Position numbers and translations under genes: made by a program
Shown: positions 1-6,157 of the stretch, piece after piece
How the letters are laid out: each line of letters opens with the position of its first letter
Numbering within the stretch: the stretch's first letter is position 1
Assembly: GCA_019418025.1 (NCBI GenBank)
Contig: DYCR01000005.1
Location: 88,728 to 100,917, forward strand
DNA from: Clostridiales bacterium
GTDB taxonomy: Bacteria > Bacillota > Clostridia > Oscillospirales > Oscillospiraceae
Length of the DNA stretch: 12,190 bases
Direction: 5' to 3'
Notes under the pieces: model-generated
The model's database searches: none
Told to the model about the DNA's origin: nothing
What the model saw: the letters and a program-made list of their open reading frames with translations, nothing else

Positions 1-574
1 GATTGAGATAGGTGGAATTTTTATCGAAGTATGTAACACGGGAGTGAAGCTGCGTCCCAACGCCATTGTAGATCTCATTGGAGACTTGCTGACCGGAGGG
101 ATTGATGACCACCTTATCCACAATTGGAACCGGGCGTTCCAGATTCTCTGTGTTGGGGGTCCCCGCAAGGATCTTCACTCTTGTGCCCTCGTCGGTGGTA
201 TGGTTCTCTGAAAATTCATAAAGCTCCACGGTTTTTCCGAACAGGGTCACATTCCGCGTTCTCTTGCCGGAAAGCTCCCGCTCCACCTCCGCCAGTCTGG
301 CACGCAGCTGCGCAGCCACATGGGGCGGCGGTGTGTTGGTCAGGTCATTCTGAATCCGGTATTTCTCCTGCACCAGACTTTTTAAGGAATCCAGCTGGAC
401 CTCCACCTTGTCCTGTGCGCCGTAATAGGTATTGGGCAGCTGCTGAAGCTTTGACGAAAGCAGATATGACGAGGTCAGCACTCCGCCGACGATCAGCACA
501 AGGATCGAGATCAGCACAAAGGACATGACCACCTCAATAAGGGTGAAGCCTGCCCGCTTTTTGGGTTTCATCAT
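1..574 (-). CDS. Minor type IV prepilin, partial (C-terminus beyond window)
   Basis: The minus-strand frame is open from ATG 574 to base 1 with no stop, giving 191 residues of an incomplete protein. The N-terminus is a class III (prepilin peptidase) leader: a short basic stretch MMKPKKRAG, then FTLIEVV, with cleavage expected after Gly9 and the methylated Phe as mature residue 1. Glu14 is the conserved Glu5 of mature pilins. A hydrophobic helix of about 25 residues follows, then a Gln/Arg/Glu-rich segment around residues 45-95 that looks helical, and a polar beta-type region. Upstream lie AGGAAGGGG (14 nt before) and AGGTG (close to the ATG); the second Met at 571 is an equally possible start. 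It begins 26 nt after the vWA pilin stop, so it is almost certainly the same operon. Likely a low-abundance pilin at the fibre tip or in priming (PilV/PilW-like). Being a prepilin is near certain; its exact role is not known. Confidence 0.88.
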   Translation of the reverse strand, partial: MMKPKKRAGFTLIEVVMSFVLISILVLIVGGVLTSSYLLSSKLQQLPNTYYGAQDKVEVQLDSLKSLVQEKYRIQNDLTNTPPPHVAAQLRARLAEVERELSGKRTRNVTLFGKTVELYEFSENHTTDEGTRVKILAGTPNTENLERPVPIVDKVVINPSGQQVSNEIYNGVGTQLHSRVTYFDKNSTYLN

Positions 575-600
575 TTTCACCTGTGATCCCCTTCCTTGTC

Positions 601-2190
601 TCAGATCCGGGGACCTTCAAAGGCCCACATGACCTGATTGATATTCTGATTGATCTGCTCAAAGGTCGTTTCAAACTTGGTCAGGCTGTCTACGTCAAAG
701 ATCTTGTCGGTATCGAAGGCCTCTTGCAGTGCTTTTCTGTCCGCCTCAGGCATGCCGTCGGCCAAACTGATCAAAAAGGTTTCGATACCACTAAATTGCT
801 CGGTGATTTTTCTGGCCATAGCCTTCATATAGTCTCTGGGGCCTTCTGAATAGGCTCCATACCGGCTCCTGTAAAAGGTAACACCGCCACTGTAATTAAC
901 TGTGCCATTATTCGTGATCGGATTGAATTCAAGCGTGCCGGGGCCTAAATCAAACCCGTATCTGCGCACGTAGTATGCGGCATGACGTCTCAGGGGATGG
1001 TTGAAATTCTTGTAATCCTCTTCGGAATTTCCGGCAACACAGTAGTCGATCATTTCGCCGTCGGTCATCAGGATCAAAAACTGCTTGCCCATATTCACGC
1101 CATCCTGCTGCATTTTGTTCAGCTGATAGTGGGCATGGCGCAGGCCGTCACCCACGTTGGTGCTGCCGTTGGCATACAGGGAATTGATCTGCCGGATCAA
1201 TTCATTTTTGTCACGGGCTGCATTGAAATGATATCTTGTGGGCAGTGTCCGTTTCTCATAGTTTGTGCTGTCCGGACTGAGGGTAGCAAAGGGAATCAGC
1301 ACCACATTGACCTGATCATTGGCTGAAAGCTTTTCCACAAATCTGATGGCGGTCTCCTTCAGGGCGCTGACTCTGGTGCCGGAGCCAAAAGCATATGTCA
1401 TACTGCCGGACAGATCCAGAACCATGGTGACCGTTGCAGTGGGCTTTGCCCCCACCAGCTGTGATGTGGAGTGGGTGGGCAGGAAGTCCGAGCGGAATGC
1501 AATGGCTACCGCGGGGTTGGTGCGGCTGCCCTGATAGACCACCTGAAGGGCATTCAGCGAGGTGAGCATGGTCTTGATGTCCATGTCCTTGCCGTCGCCC
1601 ACGGCATCGCCCTCGGAATTTGTCACATCAACGTGAAAATCATAGGTGATGCTCTGGGCGGCCTTCTGGGTGGGGTCTGTGGGAAGGAACTCCAGAGAGT
1701 AGCTGTGCTCGATGCCGTTGACATCCTTAAAGTCATGGCTCAGCACATGCTGAACGAAGTATCCGTCCGGCGTGTGGAGCAGGTTGGCGGTCTCCGGCAC
1801 ATAACTGGGTGCCGATGAACCGGCATATTCAATATAAACCACCGCGCGGACGTTGTTCAGCTCCCTGCCGTTCCGGCTTGCAGCGGCAGGGATATGCACA
1901 TCCTCCATTAACCCAAAATAATCCCAGCCCGTTGTGAAGTTCTGCTGCACAAAGGAAAGCTTGGGAATGGTAAATGCAACCGCCGTCTCGCGCACGGTTT
2001 CGTTTAGCTGCGCCACCACCTCTGCATCCTGCCGTGCCACCACGGTTTTCTGCTCTGTGCCAACCACGGCATTTGATGACAGATGGATCAGATTGGTGGC
2101 TAAAAACAGGACGGGGGTCAGCAGGACCAGTGCAAGGCAAAGCTCCAGCACTGTGAAGCCCTTTCGGCGTGAACGAAATAATTTTTTCAT
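601..2190 (-). CDS. Modular type IV pilin with von Willebrand factor A domain (candidate pilus-tip adhesin)
   Basis: A 529-residue protein. The frame is open further upstream to 2253, but ATG 2190 is preferred: it has AAAGGAG about 10 nt upstream and puts the prepilin leader at the N-terminus. The leader is MKKLFRSRRKG followed by FTVLEL, with Gly11 before the cleavage site and Glu16 at mature position 5; the hydrophobic helix runs to about residue 37. Residues 40-250 form a pilin-type region of unknown fold. A vWA domain occupies about 252-515, with the metal-ion-dependent adhesion site visible as DLSGS (259-263), Thr344 and Asp377 in LMTDGE. Known parallel: modular pilins such as Streptococcus sanguinis PilB carry a vWA module on a pilin stem and act as tip adhesins, and PilY1 also carries a vWA domain. 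Role inferred here: export by the Tfp machine and ligand binding at the fibre tip. It lies 31 nt after the preceding pilin-like gene and 26 nt before the next, consistent with one operon. The ligand cannot be read from sequence. Confidence 0.9.
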   Translation of the reverse strand: MKKLFRSRRKGFTVLELCLALVLLTPVLFLATNLIHLSSNAVVGTEQKTVVARQDAEVVAQLNETVRETAVAFTIPKLSFVQQNFTTGWDYFGLMEDVHIPAAASRNGRELNNVRAVVYIEYAGSSAPSYVPETANLLHTPDGYFVQHVLSHDFKDVNGIEHSYSLEFLPTDPTQKAAQSITYDFHVDVTNSEGDAVGDGKDMDIKTMLTSLNALQVVYQGSRTNPAVAIAFRSDFLPTHSTSQLVGAKPTATVTMVLDLSGSMTYAFGSGTRVSALKETAIRFVEKLSANDQVNVVLIPFATLSPDSTNYEKRTLPTRYHFNAARDKNELIRQINSLYANGSTNVGDGLRHAHYQLNKMQQDGVNMGKQFLILMTDGEMIDYCVAGNSEEDYKNFNHPLRRHAAYYVRRYGFDLGPGTLEFNPITNNGTVNYSGGVTFYRSRYGAYSEGPRDYMKAMARKITEQFSGIETFLISLADGMPEADRKALQEAFDTDKIFDVDSLTKFETTFEQINQNINQVMWAFEGPRI

Positions 2191-2221
2191 ATAACACCAA
2201 CTCCTTTCGATTTGTTGCGAT

Positions 2222-2695
2222 CTATTCCGGTTGAAGATTGTACAGCTGTACAATCGGATTTTCCAATAAAATCATCACGGTTCCCTCGTAGGTGAAGGGG
2301 TCCCCGACCCTTCCGGGCCGCTCATCGTACACGGTGGTCGTCACACGGGCAACCACCCATTCTTTCGGCTGTCCATAGTAGTTATGGCGTTCCTTCGTAA
2401 TATGAAATGCAGATTCGCCGATTCTGGTACCGTTGTCAAGGTGATCCATCCGCTCCGATGCCGGATAGGACAGTCCGCCAAGCAGCTGCCGGTTATCCTG
2501 AAGCAGGGCCGCAACCAGTGTTTCCTCTGCCTCCAGATTCAAATAGTGGGCCTTCATATGGATGCTGTATGTGTGCATCTGAAAAATGGTATGATTCAAT
2601 CCCGAGAGCATGAAGGCCGTGAAGGTCGATATCACCACAAAAACAACGATTACATACAGGTAAGCCGAGCCCTTATTTTTTCTAACTCGCATCAT
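2222..2695 (-). CDS. PilX/GspK-like minor pilin-like protein without Glu5
   Basis: A 157-residue protein with a short basic N-terminus MMRVRKNKG, then a hydrophobic helix SAYLYVIVVFVVISTFTAFML. Gly9 fits a prepilin peptidase site, but mature position 5 is Tyr14 rather than Glu. Loss of Glu5 is known for GspK of type II secretion, which caps the pseudopilus, and the KGSA-hydrophobic start resembles PilX N-terminal domains. The rest is a soluble domain with LEAEETLVAALL after the helix. An AAGGA motif lies about 10 nt upstream of ATG 2695; the adjacent ATG at 2692 is also possible. It follows the terminator behind the major pilin, and no convincing separate promoter is visible, so expression probably depends on read-through. 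Membership in the pilus cluster is well supported by position and N-terminus; the tip-cap role is inferred. Whether the leader is actually processed is uncertain. Confidence 0.82.
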   Translation of the reverse strand: MMRVRKNKGSAYLYVIVVFVVISTFTAFMLSGLNHTIFQMHTYSIHMKAHYLNLEAEETLVAALLQDNRQLLGGLSYPASERMDHLDNGTRIGESAFHITKERHNYYGQPKEWVVARVTTTVYDERPGRVGDPFTYEGTVMILLENPIVQLYNLQPE

Positions 2696-2730
2696 AGATT
2701 GAATTCCTTCCCATGAATCAATAATTCTGA

Positions 2731-2766
2731 AAAAAGAGCGGAAGCGAAAAGCGCTTCCGCTCTTTT
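2731..2766 (-). terminator. Strong intrinsic terminator behind the major pilin gene
   Basis: A perfect stem pairs GAGCGGAAGCG (2736-2746) with CGCTTCCGCTC (2752-2762), extended by A-T pairs, around a 5-nt loop. On the minus strand the stem is followed by a run of six T. The A-rich left flank also gives T on one strand and A on the other, so it may act from both sides, but no plus-strand gene ends here. It lies 85 nt after the pilin stop and before the minor pilin genes, so it probably reduces transcription of those genes relative to the pilin. Confidence 0.88.
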
Positions 2767-2850
2767 AAAAATATGTGCTGATATGCAAGCGGAGATTTTC
2801 AAAAGTCAGCGCTTTCTGAAAAACATATCGCCACGTTTCAGGGCAATCGG

Positions 2851-3240
2851 TTAGGGCTGAGACTCAATAGGATATTGCTTTACAATCTCTTGCTCGCCCT
2901 CTGGTGTGTATTTAGCAATCAGCTTACCACCATTCAGTTCGTATGTCGCACCCTTAGGCTTATTTTCCAGACCTGCAAAACCGCCTTCAACACCCAGGTA
3001 CTTATCCAGATCAGTAGTCTGAGTGGGAGCTTCACCGGCATTGCCAGCCTGATACATGCCGTAGGCAGAAATCAGAGTCTGGAAATTTGCCTCAAAGGTC
3101 TTGATCTTTGCGTCCTTGGTGACGTTGTTGAACTGGGGAACGATCATCAGGGCCAGGATGCCGATAATGGCAACAACGATAACCAGCTCGATCAGGGTGA
3201 AGCCCTTACGCTTCTTTGCTTTCATCAAATACTTCATCAT
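2851..3240 (-). CDS. pilA: Major-type type IV pilin (prepilin)
   Basis: A 129-residue prepilin with a textbook class III leader MMKYLMKAKKRKG followed by FTLIELVIVVAIIGILALMIVPQF. Cleavage is expected after Gly13, leaving a mature pilin of 116 residues; Glu18 is the conserved Glu5. The long N-terminal helix continues through KTFEANFQTLISAYGMYQ. The C-terminal part is small and polar, with no cysteine, so the disulphide D-loop of Gram-negative pilins is absent. AGGAAGG lies about 10 nt before ATG 3240; ATGs at 3237 and 3225 are in-frame alternatives, all giving the same mature product. A candidate promoter just upstream and a strong terminator just downstream suggest it is transcribed abundantly on its own as the fibre shaft subunit. 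The same motif also occurs in pseudopilins, but the adjacent PilT supports a Tfp. Confidence 0.93.
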   Translation of the reverse strand: MMKYLMKAKKRKGFTLIELVIVVAIIGILALMIVPQFNNVTKDAKIKTFEANFQTLISAYGMYQAGNAGEAPTQTTDLDKYLGVEGGFAGLENKPKGATYELNGGKLIAKYTPEGEQEIVKQYPIESQP

Positions 3241-3287
3241 GATTAATTTACCTTCCTATTTTTTAAGTTAAGTATTGTTTGATCTAT

Positions 3288-3316
3288 ATTATAAGAAGAC
3301 TCCGCTGCTCTTCTCA
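3288..3316 (-). promoter_or_regulatory. Candidate promoter of the pilin gene
   Basis: On the minus strand a perfect TATAAT (+ strand ATTATA at 3288-3293) lies 48 bp upstream of the pilin ATG. A weak TGAGAA at the correct 17-bp distance could serve as -35. The -10 is clear, the -35 is poor, so an activator or simply operon read-through may be involved. Confidence 0.5.
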
Positions 3317-3356
3317 TAACCAAATGAATTGTGGGGGATATCCCCCTTGTCGGAGT
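3299..3356 (-). repeat. Nested inverted repeats between pilC and the pilin gene
   Basis: A perfect 14-bp palindrome GGGGGATATCCCCC (3333-3346) sits inside a pair of 6-bp arms, ACTCCG (3299-3304) and CGGAGT (3351-3356). The second arm reaches the pilC stop codon. In the pilC transcript this could form a stem enclosing a hairpin. There is no following T run, so it is not a standard terminator; mRNA processing or stabilisation is possible. Confidence 0.4.
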
Positions 3357-4570
3357 TACACTCCGGCAGACATGGCAGAGATAATGCCAAACATGGGCGC
3401 ATACAGCGACATGACGATGCCGCCGATCAGGATGCCCACGATCAAAATCATAATCGGCTCGATAATGGTCATCAGCTGAGAAATCGCCGCATCCAATTCT
3501 TCGTCGTAGTAATCTGCCGTTTTCGACAGCATTTCCTCCAGATTGCCCGATGCCTCTCCGATGGAGATCATGGAAACAAGCAGCTTCGGGAAAATGTCAT
3601 ATTCGCTCAGCTGTGAGGAGATGGAGCTGCCCTTCTGGACCCCCACCGCCACCTGATTGATATATTCATTGGCCAGTGTATTCTTGATGTTCTGGTTGGC
3701 ATAGGTAATGGCCTGAACGATGGGAATGCCACTGGAGATCAGGGTGTGCAGGGTTCTGGTAAACTGGACACACATCAGCTTCTGCATCGGCACCCGAATG
3801 GGCTTGAAGGTCAGCTTTGTGTGATCCATCCACCGAACCACCTGCTCCCGACGGAAAATCAGGATAAGTCCGTAAACCGCCGCCGGAGCAAGAAGCAGGA
3901 CGATGTACCACTTCGTGACCAGAAAATCACTGACAAACAGCAGGATCTGGGTGGGCAGCGGCAGCTCCGAGTCCACCGATTCAAAAATCTCCACAAATCG
4001 CGGCACAACACCCACAATCATGAAAATACATGCGGCAATCGCAATCGTCAGCATGGCGATGGGATAGACCATGGCGCCCTTGACCTTTTTCTTGATCCGG
4101 CTGTCGCTTTCATATTGGGATGCCATGCGCTCCATGATCCCGGTCAGATCGCCGGTGATCTCGCCCACCTTCACCATCCGGCTGAGCATGGGCGGGAACA
4201 AATCTCCCTGACGCTCCAGAACCGTGGAGAAGGCATTGCCCGCCTGAACCTCGGCAGAGATCACCGAAAGCGTCTTTTTCAGCAGCTTGTCCTCGGTCTG
4301 GGAGGCTATGATCTCAAAGCACTGGATCAGCGGAACACCTGAGCGCAGCAGTGTCGCCATCTGTCTGCAAAACAGGATCAGGGACTTGGGCTTCAGTTTT
4401 TTCACGCCCAGCTGCTTGTTGGCGATGGTTTCCTTGATCTGGCTGACCTGTATGGGCCGATAGTTCCGGCTTTGAAACGACAGCAGCAGATCCTCCTTGG
4501 ATTCGGCGGTGAAGTTTTCTTCTATGATCTTGCCGTCATCGGTCATGACACGGCAGTGAAAATTTGCCAT
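3356..4570 (-). CDS. pilC: Type IV pilus inner-membrane platform protein PilC (GspF family)
   Basis: A 404-residue polytopic membrane protein of the usual PilC/GspF length. Two homologous T2SSF domains are visible: about 65-190, with FCRQMATLLRSGVPL and KVGEITGDL, and about 268-390, with FTRTLHTLISSGIPI and SIGEASGNL. Membrane segments lie near 170-190, 222-239 and 370-391, and a short N-terminal cytoplasmic region precedes the first domain. PilC sits in the membrane at the base of the fibre and transmits motion of the hexameric ATPase to pilin subunits during assembly and retraction. The start ATG 4570 has GAGGTG six nt upstream and lies 12 nt after the pilT stop, so translation is probably coupled to pilT. 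Confidence 0.95.
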   Translation of the reverse strand: MANFHCRVMTDDGKIIEENFTAESKEDLLLSFQSRNYRPIQVSQIKETIANKQLGVKKLKPKSLILFCRQMATLLRSGVPLIQCFEIIASQTEDKLLKKTLSVISAEVQAGNAFSTVLERQGDLFPPMLSRMVKVGEITGDLTGIMERMASQYESDSRIKKKVKGAMVYPIAMLTIAIAACIFMIVGVVPRFVEIFESVDSELPLPTQILLFVSDFLVTKWYIVLLLAPAAVYGLILIFRREQVVRWMDHTKLTFKPIRVPMQKLMCVQFTRTLHTLISSGIPIVQAITYANQNIKNTLANEYINQVAVGVQKGSSISSQLSEYDIFPKLLVSMISIGEASGNLEEMLSKTADYYDEELDAAISQLMTIIEPIMILIVGILIGGIVMSLYAPMFGIISAMSAGV

Positions 4571-4582
4571 TGTTTCACCTCT

Positions 4583-5641
4583 TTACATGCCGATCCGTCG
4601 GCGGACCTCCGCCTGATCGACGCAGAATTTCAGCACGGCCTTCTCATCGATCTGGCCTTTTTTATACAGCTCCAGCAGGGATTGGTCCATGGTGATCATG
4701 CCGTCCCGGCTGCTGATCTGCATCAGGCTCTGGATCTGACTGGTCTTGTTTTCCTGCACCAGATTCAAAATGGCATGGTTTGCAAGCATGATCTCCATAG
4801 CCAGATACCGTCCGGTGTTGGTTCGGTTCGGCACCAGCTGCTGAGATACGACCCCCTGCAAAACCGCCGCCAGCTGCGTGCGGATCTGCTTCTGCTGATC
4901 TGCCGGAAACACATCGATGATACGGTCAACGGTCTTTGCCGCGCCTATGGTGTGCAGAGTGGACAGGACCAGATGTCCGGTCTCCGCCGCAGTGATCGCT
5001 GCGGAGATGGTCTCAAGGTCGCGCATCTCGCCAATCATAATGATATCCGGGTCCTCACGCAGCGCGCCGTGAATGGCATTTGCAAAGCTCTTGGTGTCCA
5101 CACCCAGCTGACGCTGATTGACGATGCCCACCCCGTGGGGGAAGATATACTCGATGGGGTCCTCAACGGTAATGATATGCTCATTGCGGACCCGGGACAT
5201 GTAGTCGATCATGGCCGCCAAGGTGGTGGTCTTGCCGCTTCCCGTGGGGCCGGTGACCAAAATCAAGCCCCGGCGCTTCATGCACAGGTTGCGGATGACC
5301 TCCGGCAGATTCAGAGACTCCAAGGTCGGGATCTCCGATGGGATCAGACGCATCACGATACCGCAGCAGTTCCTTTGACGGAACACGTTCACACGGAAGT
5401 GAAATTTTTCCTTATGGGTGAAGGCGGCATCGTATTCGCCGCTTTCTTCAAAAATCCGGTATTGACGCTCCCCGAGGATCTGTCGGGCGAACGCCTCCGT
5501 GCTTTCAGCCGTCAGCTCCTGCTTTCCCATATGCAGCAGCCTGCCGTTGACACGAACCACCGGCGGTATATTCGCCGTCAGGTGGATATCAGAAGCCTTT
5601 GCCTTGACCGCTGTTTCCACAATTTCTTCTAATAAATGCAT
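4583..5641 (-). CDS. pilT: PilT-type pilus ATPase
   Basis: A 352-residue secretion ATPase of PilT length. It shows an N-terminal PAS-like domain with ASDIHL near residue 17, Walker A GPTGSGKT (131-138), Asp box VEDPIEY (159-165), Walker B ending in DIIMIGEMRD with catalytic Glu205, and His box TGHLVLSTLHT (221-231). The C-terminal ENKTSQIQSLMQ and MDQSLLELYKKG segments match PilT rather than the longer PilB, which has an extra N-terminal domain and usually a zinc motif. PilT powers disassembly of the fibre. The normally conserved AIRNLIRE motif reads AILNLVQE at 290-297, with both Arg replaced. GGGG and AGGAATGG lie just upstream of ATG 5641. It is the first gene of the operon, where pilB often stands, so a role in extension cannot be excluded. 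Confidence 0.94.
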   Translation of the reverse strand: MHLLEEIVETAVKAKASDIHLTANIPPVVRVNGRLLHMGKQELTAESTEAFARQILGERQYRIFEESGEYDAAFTHKEKFHFRVNVFRQRNCCGIVMRLIPSEIPTLESLNLPEVIRNLCMKRRGLILVTGPTGSGKTTTLAAMIDYMSRVRNEHIITVEDPIEYIFPHGVGIVNQRQLGVDTKSFANAIHGALREDPDIIMIGEMRDLETISAAITAAETGHLVLSTLHTIGAAKTVDRIIDVFPADQQKQIRTQLAAVLQGVVSQQLVPNRTNTGRYLAMEIMLANHAILNLVQENKTSQIQSLMQISSRDGMITMDQSLLELYKKGQIDEKAVLKFCVDQAEVRRRIGM

Positions 5642-5654
5642 AATTCCCCATTCC

Positions 5655-5683
5655 TGTTCAAATCTCTTAATATCTTTTGAACA
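5655..5683 (-). repeat. Inverted repeat (hairpin) before the pilT ribosome binding site
   Basis: Perfect 8-bp arms TGTTCAAA (5655-5662) and TTTGAACA (5676-5683) enclose 13 nt. In the pilT mRNA the second-formed arm ends directly against the AGGAATGGGG ribosome binding region, so the hairpin could influence access to it. It could equally be a protein binding site in DNA. Confidence 0.5.
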
Positions 5684-5691
5684 TTTTCTTT

Positions 5692-5756
5692 GTAAATACC
5701 CGAAAGCTTCTACCGATATGCCGGTTTTTTCTCTTCCTGAGGAACCGGGAATTTAC
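5692..5756 (-). ncRNA. Structured 5' leader of the pilT operon (possible riboswitch-like element)
   Basis: In the minus-strand transcript the outer arms GTAAAT-T-CCCG (5756-5746) and CGGG-T-ATTTAC (5702-5692) pair with one mismatch. Inside, TTCC-TCA-GGAA (5744-5734) and ACCG-N6-CGGT (5725-5712) can form two hairpins separated by purine-rich strands, making a three-way junction. A competing helix, AACCGG (5743-5748 on +) with CCGGTT (5721-5726 on +), overlaps one outer arm, so two exclusive folds exist. It would begin about 13 nt after the predicted transcription start. Core motifs of c-di-GMP-I and c-di-GMP-II riboswitches, which often precede pilus genes, were not recognised. Structure is seen; function is inferred. 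Confidence 0.4.
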
Positions 5757-5775
5757 GTTATCTAACTTTGTCCAG

Positions 5776-5804
5776 ATTATATTTCACCAATGACTCAAAC
5801 ACAA
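5776..5804 (-). promoter_or_regulatory. Candidate promoter of the pilT operon
   Basis: On the minus strand TTGTGT (5804-5799) is followed at 17 bp by a perfect TATAAT (5781-5776). Predicted transcription start is near 5769, leaving a 128-nt leader before pilT. The -35 matches consensus only in TTG, which fits a regulated promoter. Confidence 0.6.
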
Positions 5805-5833
5805 TATCTAAGGAACGAATTGCAGGATATTGT
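5801..5833. promoter_or_regulatory. Operator-like inverted repeat over the pilT -35
   Basis: Perfect 8-bp arms ACAATATC (5801-5808) and GATATTGT (5826-5833) are separated by 17 bp and overlap the -35 hexamer of the pilT promoter. Position and symmetry suggest a binding site for a dimeric regulator. The regulator is not identified. Confidence 0.4.
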
Positions 5834-6061
5834 CCACGACATTCTTTTATGAAGGAAAATTTTTCCATATTTTCTGTTTTTCTGCACAATTATTTCCATA
5901 TCCGCCCCCTGTCCCCCTTTTAGGTAGTGTTTTATGTCCCCTCTCTCGAACCAAACCAATACTAGGTCAGTTTAGTTTTAACCAAAATTTTATAATATTT
6001 GCATTTCATTCTCTATATCATGCAGTTCATTCCATTTTTTCTATACTGACCAAGGTTACAT
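5834..6061. other. AT-rich divergent intergenic region without a gene
   Basis: No supported gene lies between the pilT regulatory region and the plus-strand promoter at 6062. It is T-rich, holds a short palindrome GGAAAA-T-TTTTCC (5854-5866), a lone TATAAT at 5991-5996 without a good -35, and LytTR-site-like words TCAGTTTAG (5967-5975) and GCAGTTCAT (6022-6030). The last two are 55 bp apart, which is not the usual direct-repeat spacing. Confidence 0.5.
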
Positions 6062-6090
6062 TTGATTATTTTAAAATTTGTTGATATAAT
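6062..6090 (+). promoter_or_regulatory. Promoter of the PAS-LytTR regulator gene
   Basis: TTGATT (6062-6067) and a perfect TATAAT (6085-6090) are separated by exactly 17 bp. Predicted transcription start is near 6097, about 60 nt before the GTG start at 6158. Confidence 0.7.
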
Positions 6091-6157
6091 TGTTAAGAAA
6101 TTATTTTCGCACACCAAAAGCCTGAACAGGCAAGATCTTTCAAAGGAGGTTCCTTCC

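Noticed and set aside
2191..2253. In-frame extension of the vWA pilin upstream to 2253
   Set aside because: It would bury the prepilin leader behind 21 residues, overlap the previous gene, and ignore the AAAGGAG before ATG 2190.
4472..5632. 386-codon open frame on the plus strand opposite pilT/pilC
   Set aside because: It is antisense to two genes with full family motifs, has no recognisable domain, and its composition (His/Asp/Gln/Leu rich) is typical of a reverse-frame shadow.
5640..5775. Known c-di-GMP-I or c-di-GMP-II riboswitch upstream of pilT
   Set aside because: The context is right, but I could not find the GACGCAAAGC-type core of class I or the conserved segments of class II. Kept only as an unclassified structured leader.
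5854..5866. Short palindrome GGAAAATTTTTCC as terminator or operator
   Set aside because: Only six weak base pairs in a T-rich stretch and no gene ends nearby; expected by chance.
5967..6030. LytTR binding repeats TCAGTTTAG and GCAGTTCAT
   Set aside because: The first fits the usual nine-base consensus and the second fits eight of nine, but they are 55 bp apart rather than about 21-22, and such words are common in AT-rich DNA. Too weak to list as a site.
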